The notes below the pieces were generated by a model that was not told the DNA's origin, made no database searches, and saw only the letters and a program-made list of their open reading frames with translations. Shown piece after piece: positions 32,922 through 44,926 of a stretch of 64,000 bases of DNA. Both the position numbers and the translations under genes were made by a program. Source of the DNA: Isoetes taiwanensis (Eukaryota > Streptophyta > Lycopodiopsida > Isoetales > Isoetaceae); NCBI GenBank assembly GCA_021234155.1, contig JAJEKV010000039.1, positions 11,795,077-11,859,076 on the forward strand, written 5' to 3'. Each line of letters opens with the position of its first letter. Position 1 is the first letter of the stretch.

Positions 32922-33850
32922 CACATCCCAGTGTCACCACATCCCAGAGGAACTCTCACTAAGGAGACCAGCAGCAGCAGACACCAGCAGACAGGCTACT
33001 AACTCTTTCAAGGGAGTTTGGTTTTGAATTCTATAGATGAACACAATCTAGCATGCACCTGAAGGAATGAGGATCAGCCACAGAAAGGAGCAAGCGCTTG
33101 GAACTTCTTGGTATCTTCATAAATAAACACACAGCGATAAGTTGGATACTGCAATTAATATTGGGTCTCTTATCAATGTTTTTGAACTCTTCTCTGCATG
33201 TTGGCTTGCAATGAGAAAAGGAATGTTCAATGATCTTTAGCTTGCTACCTCTAGAATTGATAACTGGATACACATCTACATTTGTGAGTTAGCTAAAAAT
33301 GTTCAAAGATCAGTTTGTAGAGATGTCTGTTTGTTAGTTGTGCAGAAAGTCTCATGCATTTTCATCACCGAGCATATAGCTAACATGGCATATATGCCAT
33401 CATTCTAAAGATGGATTATTCTACAACTATTATCCTCTTCCAGTGATTCCCTAGTAGCCAACATGCAAAATATTTAAATTGCATTGAGAAAATGAATGTT
33501 CAATGATAACTGAATACACATCTGCATTTGTGAGTTAGCTAAGAAAATGTTCAATGATCTTCAACTTGAATGATCAGGAGCTATGCCCTTCTTCAGCATA
33601 GTATTCATGCTTGCACATGGCAGCACAAACACACACTAACATCTACAGCATCCATCTCGTTTCTAAAGGCAAAGCCACATTTTTATGTAGTTTGGGTAAA
33701 TGCTAGACTTAAGACTAGGGATGTGGTTGAATTTGGACCACAATCAAGATCTGCAATTGGGATAAAGCCTATAACTGAGCTATCGTAACTAGGATTAATT
33801 GCAACAAAACAAAAGTTTAAAGAGCATTACCTGAACTTGTGGAGCCAGAA

Positions 33851-34098
33851 CCCGGGGGATTCACATAGTGTAGGCCGTATATACCATGTGAGTGGACGAT
33901 AAGGGGTTTTTTTTAACCTAAAGCGTACGAATACGTACGGGAAGGGGTTCTTTAGACCTTAAAAAATCCAATCTCTAGTGATGTATTTCATACGGAAAGG
34001 GGTTTTTTAGACCTTAAAAAAAGCGTATACGAAGGGGTTTTTTATGACCCCTTCCTCGCACATGGCGTATCCCTTATACACTAAGTGATATCCCCGGG
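33851..34098. mobile_element. 248-bp inverted-repeat transposon in U3
   Basis: Terminal inverted repeats of about 22 bp, CCCGGGGGATTCACATAGTG at the left and the matching complement ending ATATCCCCGGG at the right. AGCCAGAA is duplicated on both sides (33843-33850, 34099-34106). Internally it repeats GGGGTTYTTTAGACCTTAAA. An 8-bp duplication suits hAT-type elements, although the termini are not the usual hAT sequence. Non-autonomous. Confidence 0.82.
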
Positions 34099-35251
34099 AG
34101 CCAGAACAACACCAGATTAGAAGAAACCTTCGCCCGAGCATCCAGAATAGCGATATATCTATTAACCGGCAGTGCTGCACTTATATATACGAATTTCATG
34201 CAGCCGGATTCTGCCATCTGGGTCCAGATCGATGCCCTGATGTGAGAATATGCAGAATCGAATCTGGGCATTACGAAGTATATATGTGTTGATGATACAC
34301 TTAGAATTGGTACAAATATCCACATACATTTGTGCAAAAAGGATTTTTCAGTATATAAAATTGCCTTCCCGACATTCCAATTCAATGACAGTCTTGAGCC
34401 TTCTAGCTTCGACTCTTGTGTTCCTACTCGCCCTTTGGGCTCATATTCAAAGAAGCAACTTGTTACCAAAAGAAGACGCATTGGCTCTGGAAATTAAAAT
34501 GCAGCCATACCATGACCACCTTAGCTTGGCACAGTTTGATCGAAGACAAGGAAGCATATCACAAGCCTATGACAAGTTTGAGCCCAGCTTCGTGTTGATA
34601 TTGTGGGCCAGATCCAAGATCATATAGATGGTACACTTGAAGAATCCCACTCAATAGCTTCAAAGCTTGTAGACATAGGTTAATAGCTTTGAGATCAATC
34701 TTATCCAACATCAGCAAGCAGCCCAACGTAATTCGGAAGTTTTTCAGACTCTAGCAGAAGATCAGACATCAAGGGAGACTATGCATGCTGATTTCCTTCT
34801 CACAATACAAAACTTGGAGGACTCCCTCAAGGATTATGATCAACAACAACAATCTAGACCATTGAATGCCCAGATCACAAATGTAGATGGGATCTCACAT
34901 TTACCCTGCCTTTCAAAGTTCCATGCTGGGATAATTATTCCGAGGTCAATTGCCAGCCTTGGATCCCGTTACTAGCGTTCCGATGCCTTATGGAGAGATT
35001 AGATCGAGCCAAGAAAAGCATTCGGATGATTCTCTAAACAAGGCTCTCGAAAATCTCTAACCTTCCAAACCCCGCACTTGGAGCAAAAAAGCGCGAGCTC
35101 TTGTGAGGCTCCCTGAACATATACGGCGCTCCGGACGTATATATACGGGGACTTCCCCCTCCCATGGCAATCAGCTCGCCATGAGCAGGGCCCTCCGTCT
35201 AACTCGGACCATCTATAGAAGGATGGGATGCCCGGGTGAAGGACACAGAGG

Positions 35252-36657
35252 TGTCATTCGGCCCACGCCTTCAATGGGACTCCTATGTCGCGGAAGCGTG
35301 AATACAAGGTTAGCATCCGGCATAATCATATCATAAATATCCACCACGAAGGGTGGCACATCCATCAGCCCGATGATAGCAAAGAAGATACATCTAATGC
35401 GAAGGAAAACATCCCAAAACCCATGGTTCAACCCAGCTCGGACTCAATGAGGATTGGTACGCGGTTAGGTCTCGGGGAGATCGGTGACGAGAATCTTGAC
35501 ATGGCGTTGGCGGCATAGAACATCGGCTAGGGTTGTCCACTTCATTCGCCCCTCACTGTGCACACTGCGGATGAGTTGAATCAAGCTATGGCGTCATTGT
35601 AGCCCTCTGGGAGGCGCTAATCCCAAGGCATCACCCGCCCGGGACTACTCCCGGGTTACATCTCCCCGGTCCGATGAGGCGGTCGGGGAAGTGTCCCTTC
35701 CCGCAGTCGTAGTGATTCCATGGGTGAGCTAGAGAATGCGTGCGCTTCAGCGACCCACATCGCCCAGACCTACTCCCCTAACTTTATCTTCAAAGTACGG
35801 GATGATCCACCGTGCACCTAGGGAGTGTCGGGACCCATACAGAGCCTAGTTCAGCGGCCAGGCTATTAGGCCCTAGCTCACTGAAGGAGTCCCGTAACCT
35901 TTTATGCTCGGTGCGAGACCCCACCCACACTTCATCACTCGGCCCCTTATCGGTGCTTCAATCATGCCATAGATTCCACGGCTCGGTGGGATCTTGTGCC
36001 TGGCATAACTCTTGGGTACTACGGGGCTGCTAGGAGCATACTAATGAACACAGTCACGGAGGTCTCTACCCCTTAATCCCCTGCTTTACGGAAGAACTAA
36101 CGAGGAGATACTACCAAAGATACATCCATCCATCCATCACAAAACATAATCAATAGTTGAGAACAGTTCTAACTATCAAACAAGGGTTAATCATCATCAG
36201 AGACAAGCAGAGAAGCCTGAGAGAGGTGCTGGCCCTAGAAATACCAAATTAATCTATCTACTAACCCGAATTCCGACTGGAACCATTGTCATGTGGGATC
36301 TCCATCTTCAAGCGACACAGGCGTCAGTGACTCCTCTCCTTGGATTCGATTTGGGCCAAATTGGGTTGGGATCAATTTGCTGTCCCAAATTAGTAGGTCT
36401 CCCTCTTGGCCAATCGAGTTTGGCCAGGTGTCCTCTTCCTAATTAATTAATTAGCCTAACTTAATTAGCTTAATTAGGTTAATTAGATAATGATTCCTTA
36501 ATTATAGGTAATTAACCCTTAATTTAACCCTTATTAATTTAGCATAGCTAAATTAATCCCGTGTGGTTAGTCTACATACCCCCATGATGGCGTATCCTCG
36601 GCCCGTGACGTGTCAATATAGTTATACATACACGGTATAACTATGTGGAGCGTCACA
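35252..36657 (-). repeat. Gypsy-2 LTR, copy in U3 (3' LTR of the H3-carrying block)
   Basis: TGTCATTCGG to AGCGTCACA, with a C-run (minus-strand purine tract) immediately right. If the LTR at 48132-49542 is its partner, the two bracket 36658-48131. Confidence 0.75.
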
Positions 36658-37495
36658 TTCTCCCCCCCTTAGAAATAATGCTGCCCTCAGCATTGGGGTT
36701 AGTAAAAAAGAACAAATGATTATCTTAGTAGCGTAAATTATAATAGTTACGCAGAAAAGAAATAAGAGAATAATTTCTTATTCCTGTAGATAACAAAAAT
36801 TAAGTTTAAACATAGAAGCTGTTTAAACGCATACGTGCATTTCATATAATTATGATAATAAAAGTTTCAAGGGCCCAGGGTCAATAGCAAACATTATCAA
36901 AGTAGCATCAAAATTCATGAAACAACACAAAAGCCACGAAACTTGGGCCATCGGCAACCCTCTATACATGGCGAGGTCCGCGTCCAGCTCAGCGGCACCA
37001 CATGTCAATATGTCGGTATTTACACATAATAATTAAGTTGTGGTTGAAGGGACCACCTATAAGAAATAAAAGAAAAAACCTATCTACAAGGGAACCTATC
37101 ATGCCTATGGTTACTTGCAATTCATTCTTGACATAAGGAATGGCCAAGTTTCCATTATAGCCCGAGATGAGCAGCGGCCTATCAACTACATGCTTTCCAA
37201 GCAATCGCGGTCATCTTGGGCATTGACAATACACCCGTCCTAGAGAACACCAAGGTGATCTCATCATTGGTAACTACTTTTATTTACGATGCATCTACCC
37301 CCACCCTCTTGCATGATCCATGCGAATCAAGCCTTCAAACTTACGCCGAAACGGGGTTGATGGCGTCGTTGATGGTGCGGCCTTGAGATTCCGCATGAAG
37401 TCGGGATAGTGCTTTTCAAGGTCTATCTTCATCACCCCGTAGCATCCTCGGTTGGCAAGTGCTTCCACTTGACCAAGTATTGTAGCATTTGAGTC

Positions 37496-37845
37496 TTACA
37501 GTGCGCTTATAGGGCGATCAAGAAGAGCTTCATGCACTATCTCTAGATGCTCTTCTGTCATTTCAAGGAGGGTGGGTGTATCCAATATCTCCTCTGGATC
37601 AGGAGTGTGTTGCTTCAGAAGACTCACGTGAAAGACCTTGTGGATCTTCAAGCGGGGTGGCAAATCCAACCGATATGCCTGTTCTCCAACGCGTTCAATG
37701 ATCTTGAACGGCCCAGCCCATCTGGGTGCCAATTTCTTGCAGTTACCAATCTTAAGCTTGGCTTGTTTAACCTTAATCTTGAGCCAAACTGAATCGCCCA
37801 CCTGGAAAACTCGTTGGGGCGAAGACAAAGTCATGGTTACATGAA
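37496..37845 (-). pseudogene. Gypsy-2 integrase C-terminus, longest copy
   Basis: Adds SSPQRVFQVGDSVWLKIKVK upstream of KIGNCKKLAPRWAGPFKIIE, so it includes the GDxVWL motif of the integrase C-terminal domain. It reads to LLDRPISAL and then loses frame in the chromodomain. No integrase core, RT or Gag of this family lies further right; sequence changes to the H3-carrying block at about 37846. Confidence 0.85.
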
Positions 37846-37967
37846 AGGAGTGTTACAATAAAAGATGGTTACAATACACTTGCGGGTGTACATCACAACT
37901 TGAGAGTTATGTATAAACAATCTAAGTAAAGGCACACATAGACAAGAAAAGACTGTAGAGATCAGGC

Positions 37968-38456
37968 CTAGGGCTGCGTGAAGGGGTACAAAATGGAGTA
38001 ACGAATACTCTCCCGCACCGCCGTGACGAGTTTATACCGAGCCCACGCCTGAATGATCACATATTGGTAATCCAAAGTAGGATTAATGATCAGCAAGTTG
38101 AAGAGGTCCCGAAGTGCATAGAAGATCTGTCAGAGATGATCATTTGCATCGGCAAAGGCTTCCCGTTTCATCATATTCCAATAGTTCCACGTATGACGGA
38201 GTGTCTGCTGCAGATGCTCGAAGGCGTGCTCACGAAGGATATTAACAATTTCAAAACCCTTAATGGGGTCATAGGGTTCGCCTTCACCCTCTGGGTCCTC
38301 TTCCTCATAATCGTCATCATCCTGTTCATACTCTCCATCCTCTTCTTCATAGCCCTGCTCGGGTGGTGGCTCGTCCTCTTGTCGTAGTTCGTCAGGTAGT
38401 TCGTCTTCGTTCTCTTCCACTTCATCGTCTATAAGACGGCAAGAATGAATGTACAA
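37968..38456 (-). pseudogene. Acidic protein exon, unrecognised (block ORF D)
   Basis: Read from 38456: an Asp/Glu/Pro tract (EEDGEYEQDDDDYEEED), then a helical part, NILREHAFEHLQQTLRHTWN. After one in-frame TGA at about 38130 the same frame continues QIFYALRDLFNLLIINPTLD and ends PFTQP at 37968. An acceptor-like CCGTCTTATAG precedes the acidic part at about 38430, so it may be a second exon. The opposite strand gives a misleading hydrophobic frame. Strong acidity is reminiscent of histone chaperones, but there is no sequence-level family match. Confidence 0.5.
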
Positions 38457-38621
38457 TAAATGAATTATTCCCTATACTTCAGACTCTAGAAGAGAAAGAC
38501 AAGTATCGTAGGAAAAAGACAATTTGATTGTATTCAAAAAAATGCATGAATAGGTCAATGCAAAATTACATGTCTTTAGGTAGCCCAAAGGCTACGTTTA
38601 TACAATAGATAAAACAATTAT

Positions 38622-38860
38622 CTAGGAGCTAGGCCCCTCATCCTCTTCCATTGGCGTAGGAGGTGGTGGTGGCAGCCGATGACGTAATAAAGCGACGCCT
38701 GGGTCGACGGTAGCGGCTGCAAGAGAAGCAACCTCTAGAGGATAGACAACTGCTAATGGGGCCACCGCGAGGAGTTTCATACCCATCCAGGGTGCTATAT
38801 CCTGGCCCAGGGCAGCCAGGACGAGATCCCGTCGTACCAACACGTAAGTAAGCGTGTGGT
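38622..38860 (-). pseudogene. Block ORF C, unrecognised, possibly joined to ORF D
   Basis: A frame reading LVRRDLVLAALGQDIAPWMG, then VASLAAATVDPGVALLRHRL, and a Pro-rich acidic end PPPPPTPMEEDEGPSS. It begins at the gypsy-3 insertion point, so its 5' part was probably separated and may be the frame ending near 44924. A 165-bp gap with no coding sequence lies between it and ORF D. Confidence 0.4.
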
Positions 38861-38863
38861 ATA

Positions 38864-39370
38864 TGTCATGAACCTACTCGAAAAACAAGGAAAATACGTG
38901 GAAAATACGCAAGAAATATGGAAGAAATACGCCAAGATCGGCAAAGAATCTGATATATAAACAGGAATCAATAATGTAGTAGCCCGAAGGCAAGCAGGAA
39001 TACAAGACAGATGCCTAGAAGGCTCAAGACTGGCGTTGAACCGGAATGGTTTGACAAGAAGGAGGTGCCTCCTTATATATCTAAACCAATGGTCAGGATC
39101 GCGCCACTCTAATGGATGAGATCGCGCCAAGTGTCGCGCATGCATTTAGGTTCTAGAACATTCTAGAACCTTCTGGAGATAGTCCCACATATGAGGAAGA
39201 TGTGAAGGAATGTCTTCAACAAATATTGGTAGCGCACTTGGCAAGGGTATGTGCAGTTGCGAGTTCAAATCCTGTCTTGTGCAACTACCCTTTTGCATCC
39301 GTGTGACGACCATCTTTTGTACATAGGAGTATAATGTTCGTATGATACGAATATCCGTATGGTCGTCACA
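38864..39370 (-). repeat. Gypsy-3 left LTR (3' LTR)
   Basis: 507 bp; 13 bp shorter than the right copy, mainly through loss of the ACTCGCAACTGGAAGG segment in its tRNA-like region (about 39228-39292). Confidence 0.88.
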
Positions 39371-39399
39371 CCATCCCCCTCCTACGATGGCGGCGAGTC

Positions 39400-42300
39400 C
39401 GGAAGGTGGGGAGTACTGGGGCTTGGCTTATCTGGGTAGCGTCGGTGAAACTCCGACATTTTGTCGAGTGCATTAGTCGGATTCTCGGCGTGCTCGGGTT
39501 CTATCACTTGGCGAGTAACCTTCCAATCGACAAAGTAATACAATCGTCGGCGAAGAACCTGGAGTCGAATCTCTCGAACCTCGAACTCCTCATGATCATC
39601 AATCTCATTTGGTGGTGGAGGTGGAGGTACTCAATCGGAAATGGATTAAGCCATATAGGGTTCTAACAAAGACACATGAAACACTAGGTGAAGCGGTTGA
39701 TGGCGGTAAAGCTCGGGCGGAAAGCGGCATCACCAACTTCGTTCAATGATCCGAGATAGGGACCTAAGCGCCATTAGTCGAGCTTGTTACAAAAGGGCGA
39801 GCTGTCGGCAAATCGACGCAAGAGCCAAACAAGATCACCAAGCGCAAAATGAGGGGCGTCGGCGATCGCGTCGCATGATGGCGATAGCGTGCTTGGGCTG
39901 GCGAAGATGGTCTTTGAAGATCATCACGAAGCATCGCGGGCTTCGAGAACTGTCCTCGACCGGGATTGGCCCGGAGTCATATCGGGGAGCAATCAAAGAC
40001 CCAGGGGGTGCATGCGAAATTAATAAAAGCGAAGTCGGCTGTGGAGGCATGGACGAAATTATTATAAGCAAATTACGCGGCGGTAGCCAATCAACCCGGT
40101 CATCCTGGCGATAATTGATGAAGCATCGCATAAATCTTGCTCAAGGGTTTGATTAGTGCGCTCCACTGTCCATTGGTCACGGATGATGTCGGAAGAAGCG
40201 AACATTCCACATGCAAGAGTTGCAATAGGCGGCTTCAAAAGCGGCAACAAATTGAGGGGCGCGGTCCGCGACAATGTTATCACGGTAAGCCATGGAGTCG
40301 AACCACCTCTCCAAGCAAGAGAACGGCGTGGCTTCACTAGAGATAGAAGTCTTTGCAAAGGAATGAAATGTGCCATCTTGGAAAAAGCGGTCAACAACAA
40401 CAAGGATGGCGTCATGGCCACGGGAGGATGGAAGCTTCGACAATAAAATCCTTTGAAATACTCTTCCAAGGACGGTTGCTGGGCTGGCAAAGGCTGAAGC
40501 AGGCCATGAGGAAGATGCCTTGGAACCTTGGCTCGACGGCCGGATGTCACGGGATCGAATAAAAGCTTCGATGAGGCGGCGAAGACACGGCCACCAATAC
40601 TCTCGACTAATAAGTTTAAGAGTCTTGGCTACTCCAAAGTGTCAGGCGGAGGTGAATCATGGCAAGCGAAGAACGAAGCCTAGAAGCACCATCGGCACAT
40701 ATAGAAGCCCATCCGCGGGCGAGGAGTCCATCTCGAACCTCAAAGCGATCATAGTCGATCCCATCTGGCGAGAAGATGATGCGGCGCCAATGTGTGAGAA
40801 TACATCTTGAGCCAATGGATCGGATGGCGGAGATGCTCGAGCAGAGACTCCAACAAGGTTGTATCATGAGGCCTCTCGAACAAAGTGAGAGCCATAAGTT
40901 GGAACCGATCAGGCCCTAAAATAACTTTGTGATTGCTGATCATATCACGGGGATCACCTAGTTTGGGCTCAAGGTAGGGCGTCGAGACAAGGCATCGGGC
41001 TGTCCTTGGAGGGATCGGGGCGATACTTGATTGATCCGAAATCAATCCGGGATAATACTTGAGTATGCCACAGGGCCTGGCGACGGTTGAGCACTTTCGG
41101 CGGTGAAAATATTCGAGATTTCGATGATCTGTGTGGCTGTGACCTTATAAGGAGATCCCTCGGAAGCGTCTCCACTCCTCGAAAAAAGAATCCACTATCG
41201 CCAACAACTCTTTATCATAAATGGGATAGTTGATTTCAGCAGACTGAAACTTTCGTGAATGATAGGCGATTGGATGCAATTCATGGTCATCCCCTCGTGA
41301 CGGGGATCCCACCAAAGCGCCAAAATCGAAGCATCTGCTTCAACAACATATGGCGCAAAGGATGCATGAGCAAGCTGGCGCCGTGGTGAAAGCATGCTTC
41401 GGGGTAACAAAAGCGATTCGCTTCCCACGGTCCATTCGAATGGCACGTCCTTGGGCGGTGTGGCGTGTCAAAGGAAGAGCAATCTCGAATAATCCCGGAT
41501 GAAGCTTGGAGGTAGAAATTGGCAAACCCAAAGAAAACACCGAACATCTCGAGCGGATGAAGGTGTTTGCCACTCGAAACGATCTTGACCTTTTCGGGAT
41601 CCATAGAGACTCCATGTGGTGTGATGTGATAGCCAAGGAACTCCACATTATCTTCGAAGCGGCACTTCTCAAGTTTGGCATATAATCCATGCTCCACGAA
41701 GCTTTTGAAGGACTGTCGAACATGTCTTTCATGTTCTTGAGAGTCTTAGAATAAATAAGGATATCATCCAAATAGATGATAACAAAAGTGTCTAAGAACT
41801 CTCGGAAAACATCATTGGCCATATCTTTGGAATATTGCGAGTATTGGTAAGTCCAAGCGGCATAGCTGTGTACTCAAAATGGCCATACAGAAAGTACGAA
41901 AGGTTGTTTTCCACTCATCACCCTCCCGGATCGAATAAGATTATAGGCACCAGAAGATCAATCTTACCGAAAAATAATCGCACCTTGAAGTCGGCTCCAA
42001 CAACTCACGGGATCGGAGGAAGCGGATCTGGATTCGGTGCCGTGATTTTATTGAGGCGCGATAATCAGCGACCAGTAGTAGCGAATCATCCTTCTTTTGA
42101 CAAAGAAGATAGGCTCCAAAGAGGGCGAGAATGTCGAATGAAGCCGGTGGCTAGATTCTCCTCAATATAATCCCCAAAACCTTCAACTCGGCCAGGAGAT
42201 AGACCATATATCGGACCATATGGCGGCGTCGTCCCCGGCTGCAAATCAATAGGACAATCATATGGGCGATGCTGCGGGAGTTCTTGGCCTTGACTTTGTC

Positions 42301-43200
42301 AAACACATCGAGAAATCGCCATATTTATCCGGGAGCATTGGAGCGGGCTTCGATGGTGTCGAGCTAGCCCGACGGATGAACTGGATTGCAAATCACGAAC
42401 ACGGATCTTGTCTTCTAGATTTATCGAACTTCGCGAGAGAAATCTTCGAGATCTGGCGAGGGCATGAAGAAGCCTCTACAAAAGCGAGCAGAAAGCGTGA
42501 ACGTGAGCGGGAGCAATTGGAACATGAACTAGAGCATGAACCGGATCAAGCACCGGAGCGGCGAGGGACCGGATCGGGAACTGGGAGCGAACGGGGACAT
42601 GATCAAGAACTGGAGCAGAACGGGGGACCGGAGCAAGAACTGGAGCAGAAGCGTAAACCGGAACGGGAGCAAGAGCAAGAACTGAGCCGAGAGGACATCA
42701 TCAAGAACATGATCGAATCCGGGGCATGAATCGGGGCAAGAGGCGGATCGTAACATGGAACAAAGAGGGACGGTCGGGGGCCCACGATCTGCGGATCGAA
42801 GTCGATGTTGGTGTAGAGACCTGATCTGCGGATGAAGCTGGAACTAGAGCTAGAACCAAAAATCGAAATGATCTAGTATGCCAATCAATGCGGGGCTATG
42901 TAGCTCGAGCAGGCGAGACCAAGACTATTGGCGCATGAGGGCTAGTAATGAGATTGAAGGAAATAGTACAAGAAACTCCCTCGAACAAAACCTGAAGAGG
43001 CATGAGTACATTACGTGGATCGCACCGAGGAGATCTCAGATCCATCAATCACGCCCGACGAAGCGGGATGCTCAACCTTGCTTCTAGGGATGGCGTGCTT
43101 CTTGGCTTAACGCACTATCCATAAAACAAGCATTTTCACCACAATCAAGTTAGCCAACACTTGCAATTCTCCAACCGATTTCAATGATATAGGGATGAAG
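39400..43200 (-). pseudogene. Gypsy-3 pol remnants: RT, RNase H, integrase
   Basis: Recognisable pieces in order on the minus strand: an RT active site FVIIYLDDILIYSKT (about 41785), EFLGYHITPHGVSMDPEKVK (41640), an RNase H piece VVEADAS, and integrase pieces AILVVVDRF, DNIVADRAPQFVAAFEAAYC (40250) and ERTNQTLEQ (40140). Nearly every conserved block is interrupted by small indels, often where the consensus would need CAG or CTG. 42490-42870 is a low-complexity (GGAACY)n-like tract between protease and RT. Not functional as shown. Confidence 0.75.
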
Positions 43201-43219
43201 AATGCCTTTGCTGACCTTA

Positions 43220-44194
43220 TCAGATGGAATAAACATGTCGGGAAATGTGGAAGGAGTGCGAGAAAAGGAGGCCGGCCGGCGAGACTCCTACTACTCGGAC
43301 CGGCCCACAGGTTTTACCGACTTGGCGCTTCATCGGGCATCCACGAGCAATATGGCCAGCTCCTCCACAGTAGAGGCAAAGGTTAGCCTCTCTCCGACGC
43401 TGCTTCTCGGCGACAGATAAAGGTCCTCGAACTGCCCGATCAATCTGCATAGGCTCAGGCCCTGACCTGCTGGATTCTACGGATGACACCAGGGAGGGCA
43501 TAGCTACAGGCGTTTGTGTGATTGGGAAAACCTGACTACGTCTCTCTTGTCTACGTTCAAAGAGCCGATTATCACATCGAATTGCAAATCTGATGGCTTC
43601 TTCCAGCGTCTGAGGATCTTCCATAGACAACAACATATCCTTGACATCCTCACGTAACCCCCTTCAAAAACAATCTCGAAGTGCAACATCATCCCAAGCA
43701 GTATCTACCGCAATCTGACGAAATTCTGATGCATATACTGAAGCTGGACGAGAGCCTTGCCTTAGATTGCAAAGTTTTGTGACTGCTGTGCGTTGACGAT
43801 CAGTGTCTCCAAAGCATGCTTCGAGTTCTGCAGTGAAAGCAGCAAAATCTTGCAACTCTGGGGTTCCTTTCTCCAATAAAGGAGCAAACCAACTTAGAGC
43901 TGGCCCTGTGAGAAGAGAACCAATCAGCCCCACTTGTTCTTGAGCTGTGGGATATCTATGAGGATGGAGCTGAATCACAAGCCTGATCTGATTCAAAAAA
44001 CCGTGGAGCTTGGACCGAGTGCCGTCAAACTTCTCTGGCAGGCTGATCTTAGGCTCTGATAGCCTCAATCCCGAGCTAGAAGCAGATTCATGTGAAGCAA
44101 TACGTTCCTTAAGCTCTTTATTGTCCAACTGCAACTACTGGCATACTTGAACAAGCTGCTGGACCTGTTGTAATAAAGTCGGAACCTCCTCCAT
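43220..44194 (-). pseudogene. Gypsy-3 Gag with zinc knuckle, two internal stops
   Basis: From ATG 44194 (MEEVPTLLQQVQQLVQVCQ) a single frame runs through TAG near 44137 (a CAG-to-TAG change) and TGA near 43664. It includes the capsid region LPEKFDGTRSKLHGFLNQIR, LTGPALSWFAPLL and VYASEFRQIA. The CX2CX4HX4C knuckle CLYCGGAGHIARGC follows at about 43270-43310. Apart from two nonsense codons the Gag frame is intact, in contrast to the shattered pol. Confidence 0.85.
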
Positions 44195-44275
44195 AGATAA
44201 AAATCGCCAAATATGAGCAACAAAAATGCTTAGGATCAGAGCAGACAAGAACCGGTAAGGGATTCCGGTTCAAAC

Positions 44276-44795
44276 TGTCATGAACCTACTCGAAAAACAA
44301 GGAAAATACGTGGAAAATACGCAAGAAATATGGAAGAAATACGCCAAGATCAGCAAAGAATCTGATATATGAACAGGAATCAATAATACAGTAGCCCGAA
44401 GGCAAGCAGGAATACAAGACAGATGCCTAGAAGGCTCAAGACTGGCGTTGAACCGGAATGGTTTGACAAGAAGGAGGTGCCTCCTTATATATCTAGACCA
44501 ATGGTCAGGATCGCGCCACTCTAATGGATGAGATCGCGCCAAGTGTCGCGCATGCATTTAGGTTCTAGAACATTCTAGAACCTTCTGGAGATAGTCCCAC
44601 ATATGAGGAAGACGTGAAGAAATGTCTTCAACAAATATTGGTAGCGCACTTGGCAAGGGTATGTGACTCGCAACTGGAAGGTTGCGAGTTCAAACCCTGT
44701 CTTGTGCAACTACCCTTTTGCATTCGTGTGACGACCATCTTTTGTACATAGGAGTATAATGTTCGTATGATACGAATATCCGTATGGTCGTCACA
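44276..44795 (-). repeat. Gypsy-3 right LTR (5' LTR)
   Basis: 520 bp, complete copy. Beside it on the minus strand is GTTTGAACCGGAATCCC, a candidate primer site that does not start with the usual TGG. Confidence 0.88.
44641..44716 (+). repeat. tRNA-like Pol III cassette inside the LTR
   Basis: GGTAGCGCACTTGGCAAGG resembles an A box and GCGAGTTCAAACCC a B box. GGTAG/CTACC ends can pair, a perfect CTCGCAAC/GTTGCGAG arm lies between, and TTTT follows. The same cassette, minus the arm, is in the left LTR. It is probably a tRNA-derived SINE fixed in this LTR family rather than a working tRNA gene. Confidence 0.5.
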
Positions 44796-44817
44796 CTAAG
44801 CGTGACGATTAACTATC

Positions 44818-44926
44818 AGGTCTGGAGCGTGTGATTTGGTTTCGTCCAAATCATCGTGGCCTTTTCGGTTAGGCTGCACGTCTACCACTCCAGAGGTAGT
44901 GGGTTCGAGTCCCGTCCAGACCCTTA
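44818..44926 (+). repeat. tRNA-derived SINE-like element
   Basis: GGTCTGGA and TCCAGACC close the ends. A B-box-like GGGTTCGAGTCCC sits next to a CTACC/GGTAG arm, and a GATTTGG/CCAAATC hairpin lies near the 5' end. Too long and irregular for a normal tRNA. It is separated from gypsy-3 by 22 bp. Confidence 0.4.

Larger units (their letters stand above)
32922..37754. repeat. Tandem unit U3
   Basis: 4833 bp. Unlike U1 and U2, its right end continues into further integrase sequence (37755-37840), so U3 is the unit attached to the original gypsy-2 copy. Confidence 0.85.
38864..44795 (-). mobile_element. Ty3/gypsy element 3, nested in the H3-carrying block
   Basis: LTRs 38864-39370 and 44276-44795, both TGTCATGAACC...GGTCGTCACA. 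A minus-strand purine tract (AGGAGGGGGATGG) abuts the left LTR. Between them on the minus strand lie gag, then pol fragments with RT and integrase motifs. I do not see a matching 5-bp target duplication (GTATA against CTAAG). The pol part is so disrupted that sequence error is likely as well as decay. Confidence 0.85.

Noticed and set aside
23505-37754. CRISPR-like or satellite array
   Set aside because: Three long units with genes, LTRs and a transposon; no short repeat-spacer structure, and the genome is eukaryotic.
38064-38387. Hydrophobic, membrane-protein-like frame on the + strand
   Set aside because: It is the exact antisense of the Asp/Glu-rich ORF D; acidic codons read backwards give Leu, Phe and Ile.
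38864-38864. Target duplication for gypsy-3
   Set aside because: GTATA on the left and CTAAG on the right do not match. TAAGCGTG occurs on both sides but 12 bp offset, so I do not count it.
42262-42729. Glu/Arg-rich coiled-coil-like frame on the + strand
   Set aside because: Antisense of the low-complexity (GGAACY)n-like tract in gypsy-3 pol; no independent evidence of a gene.
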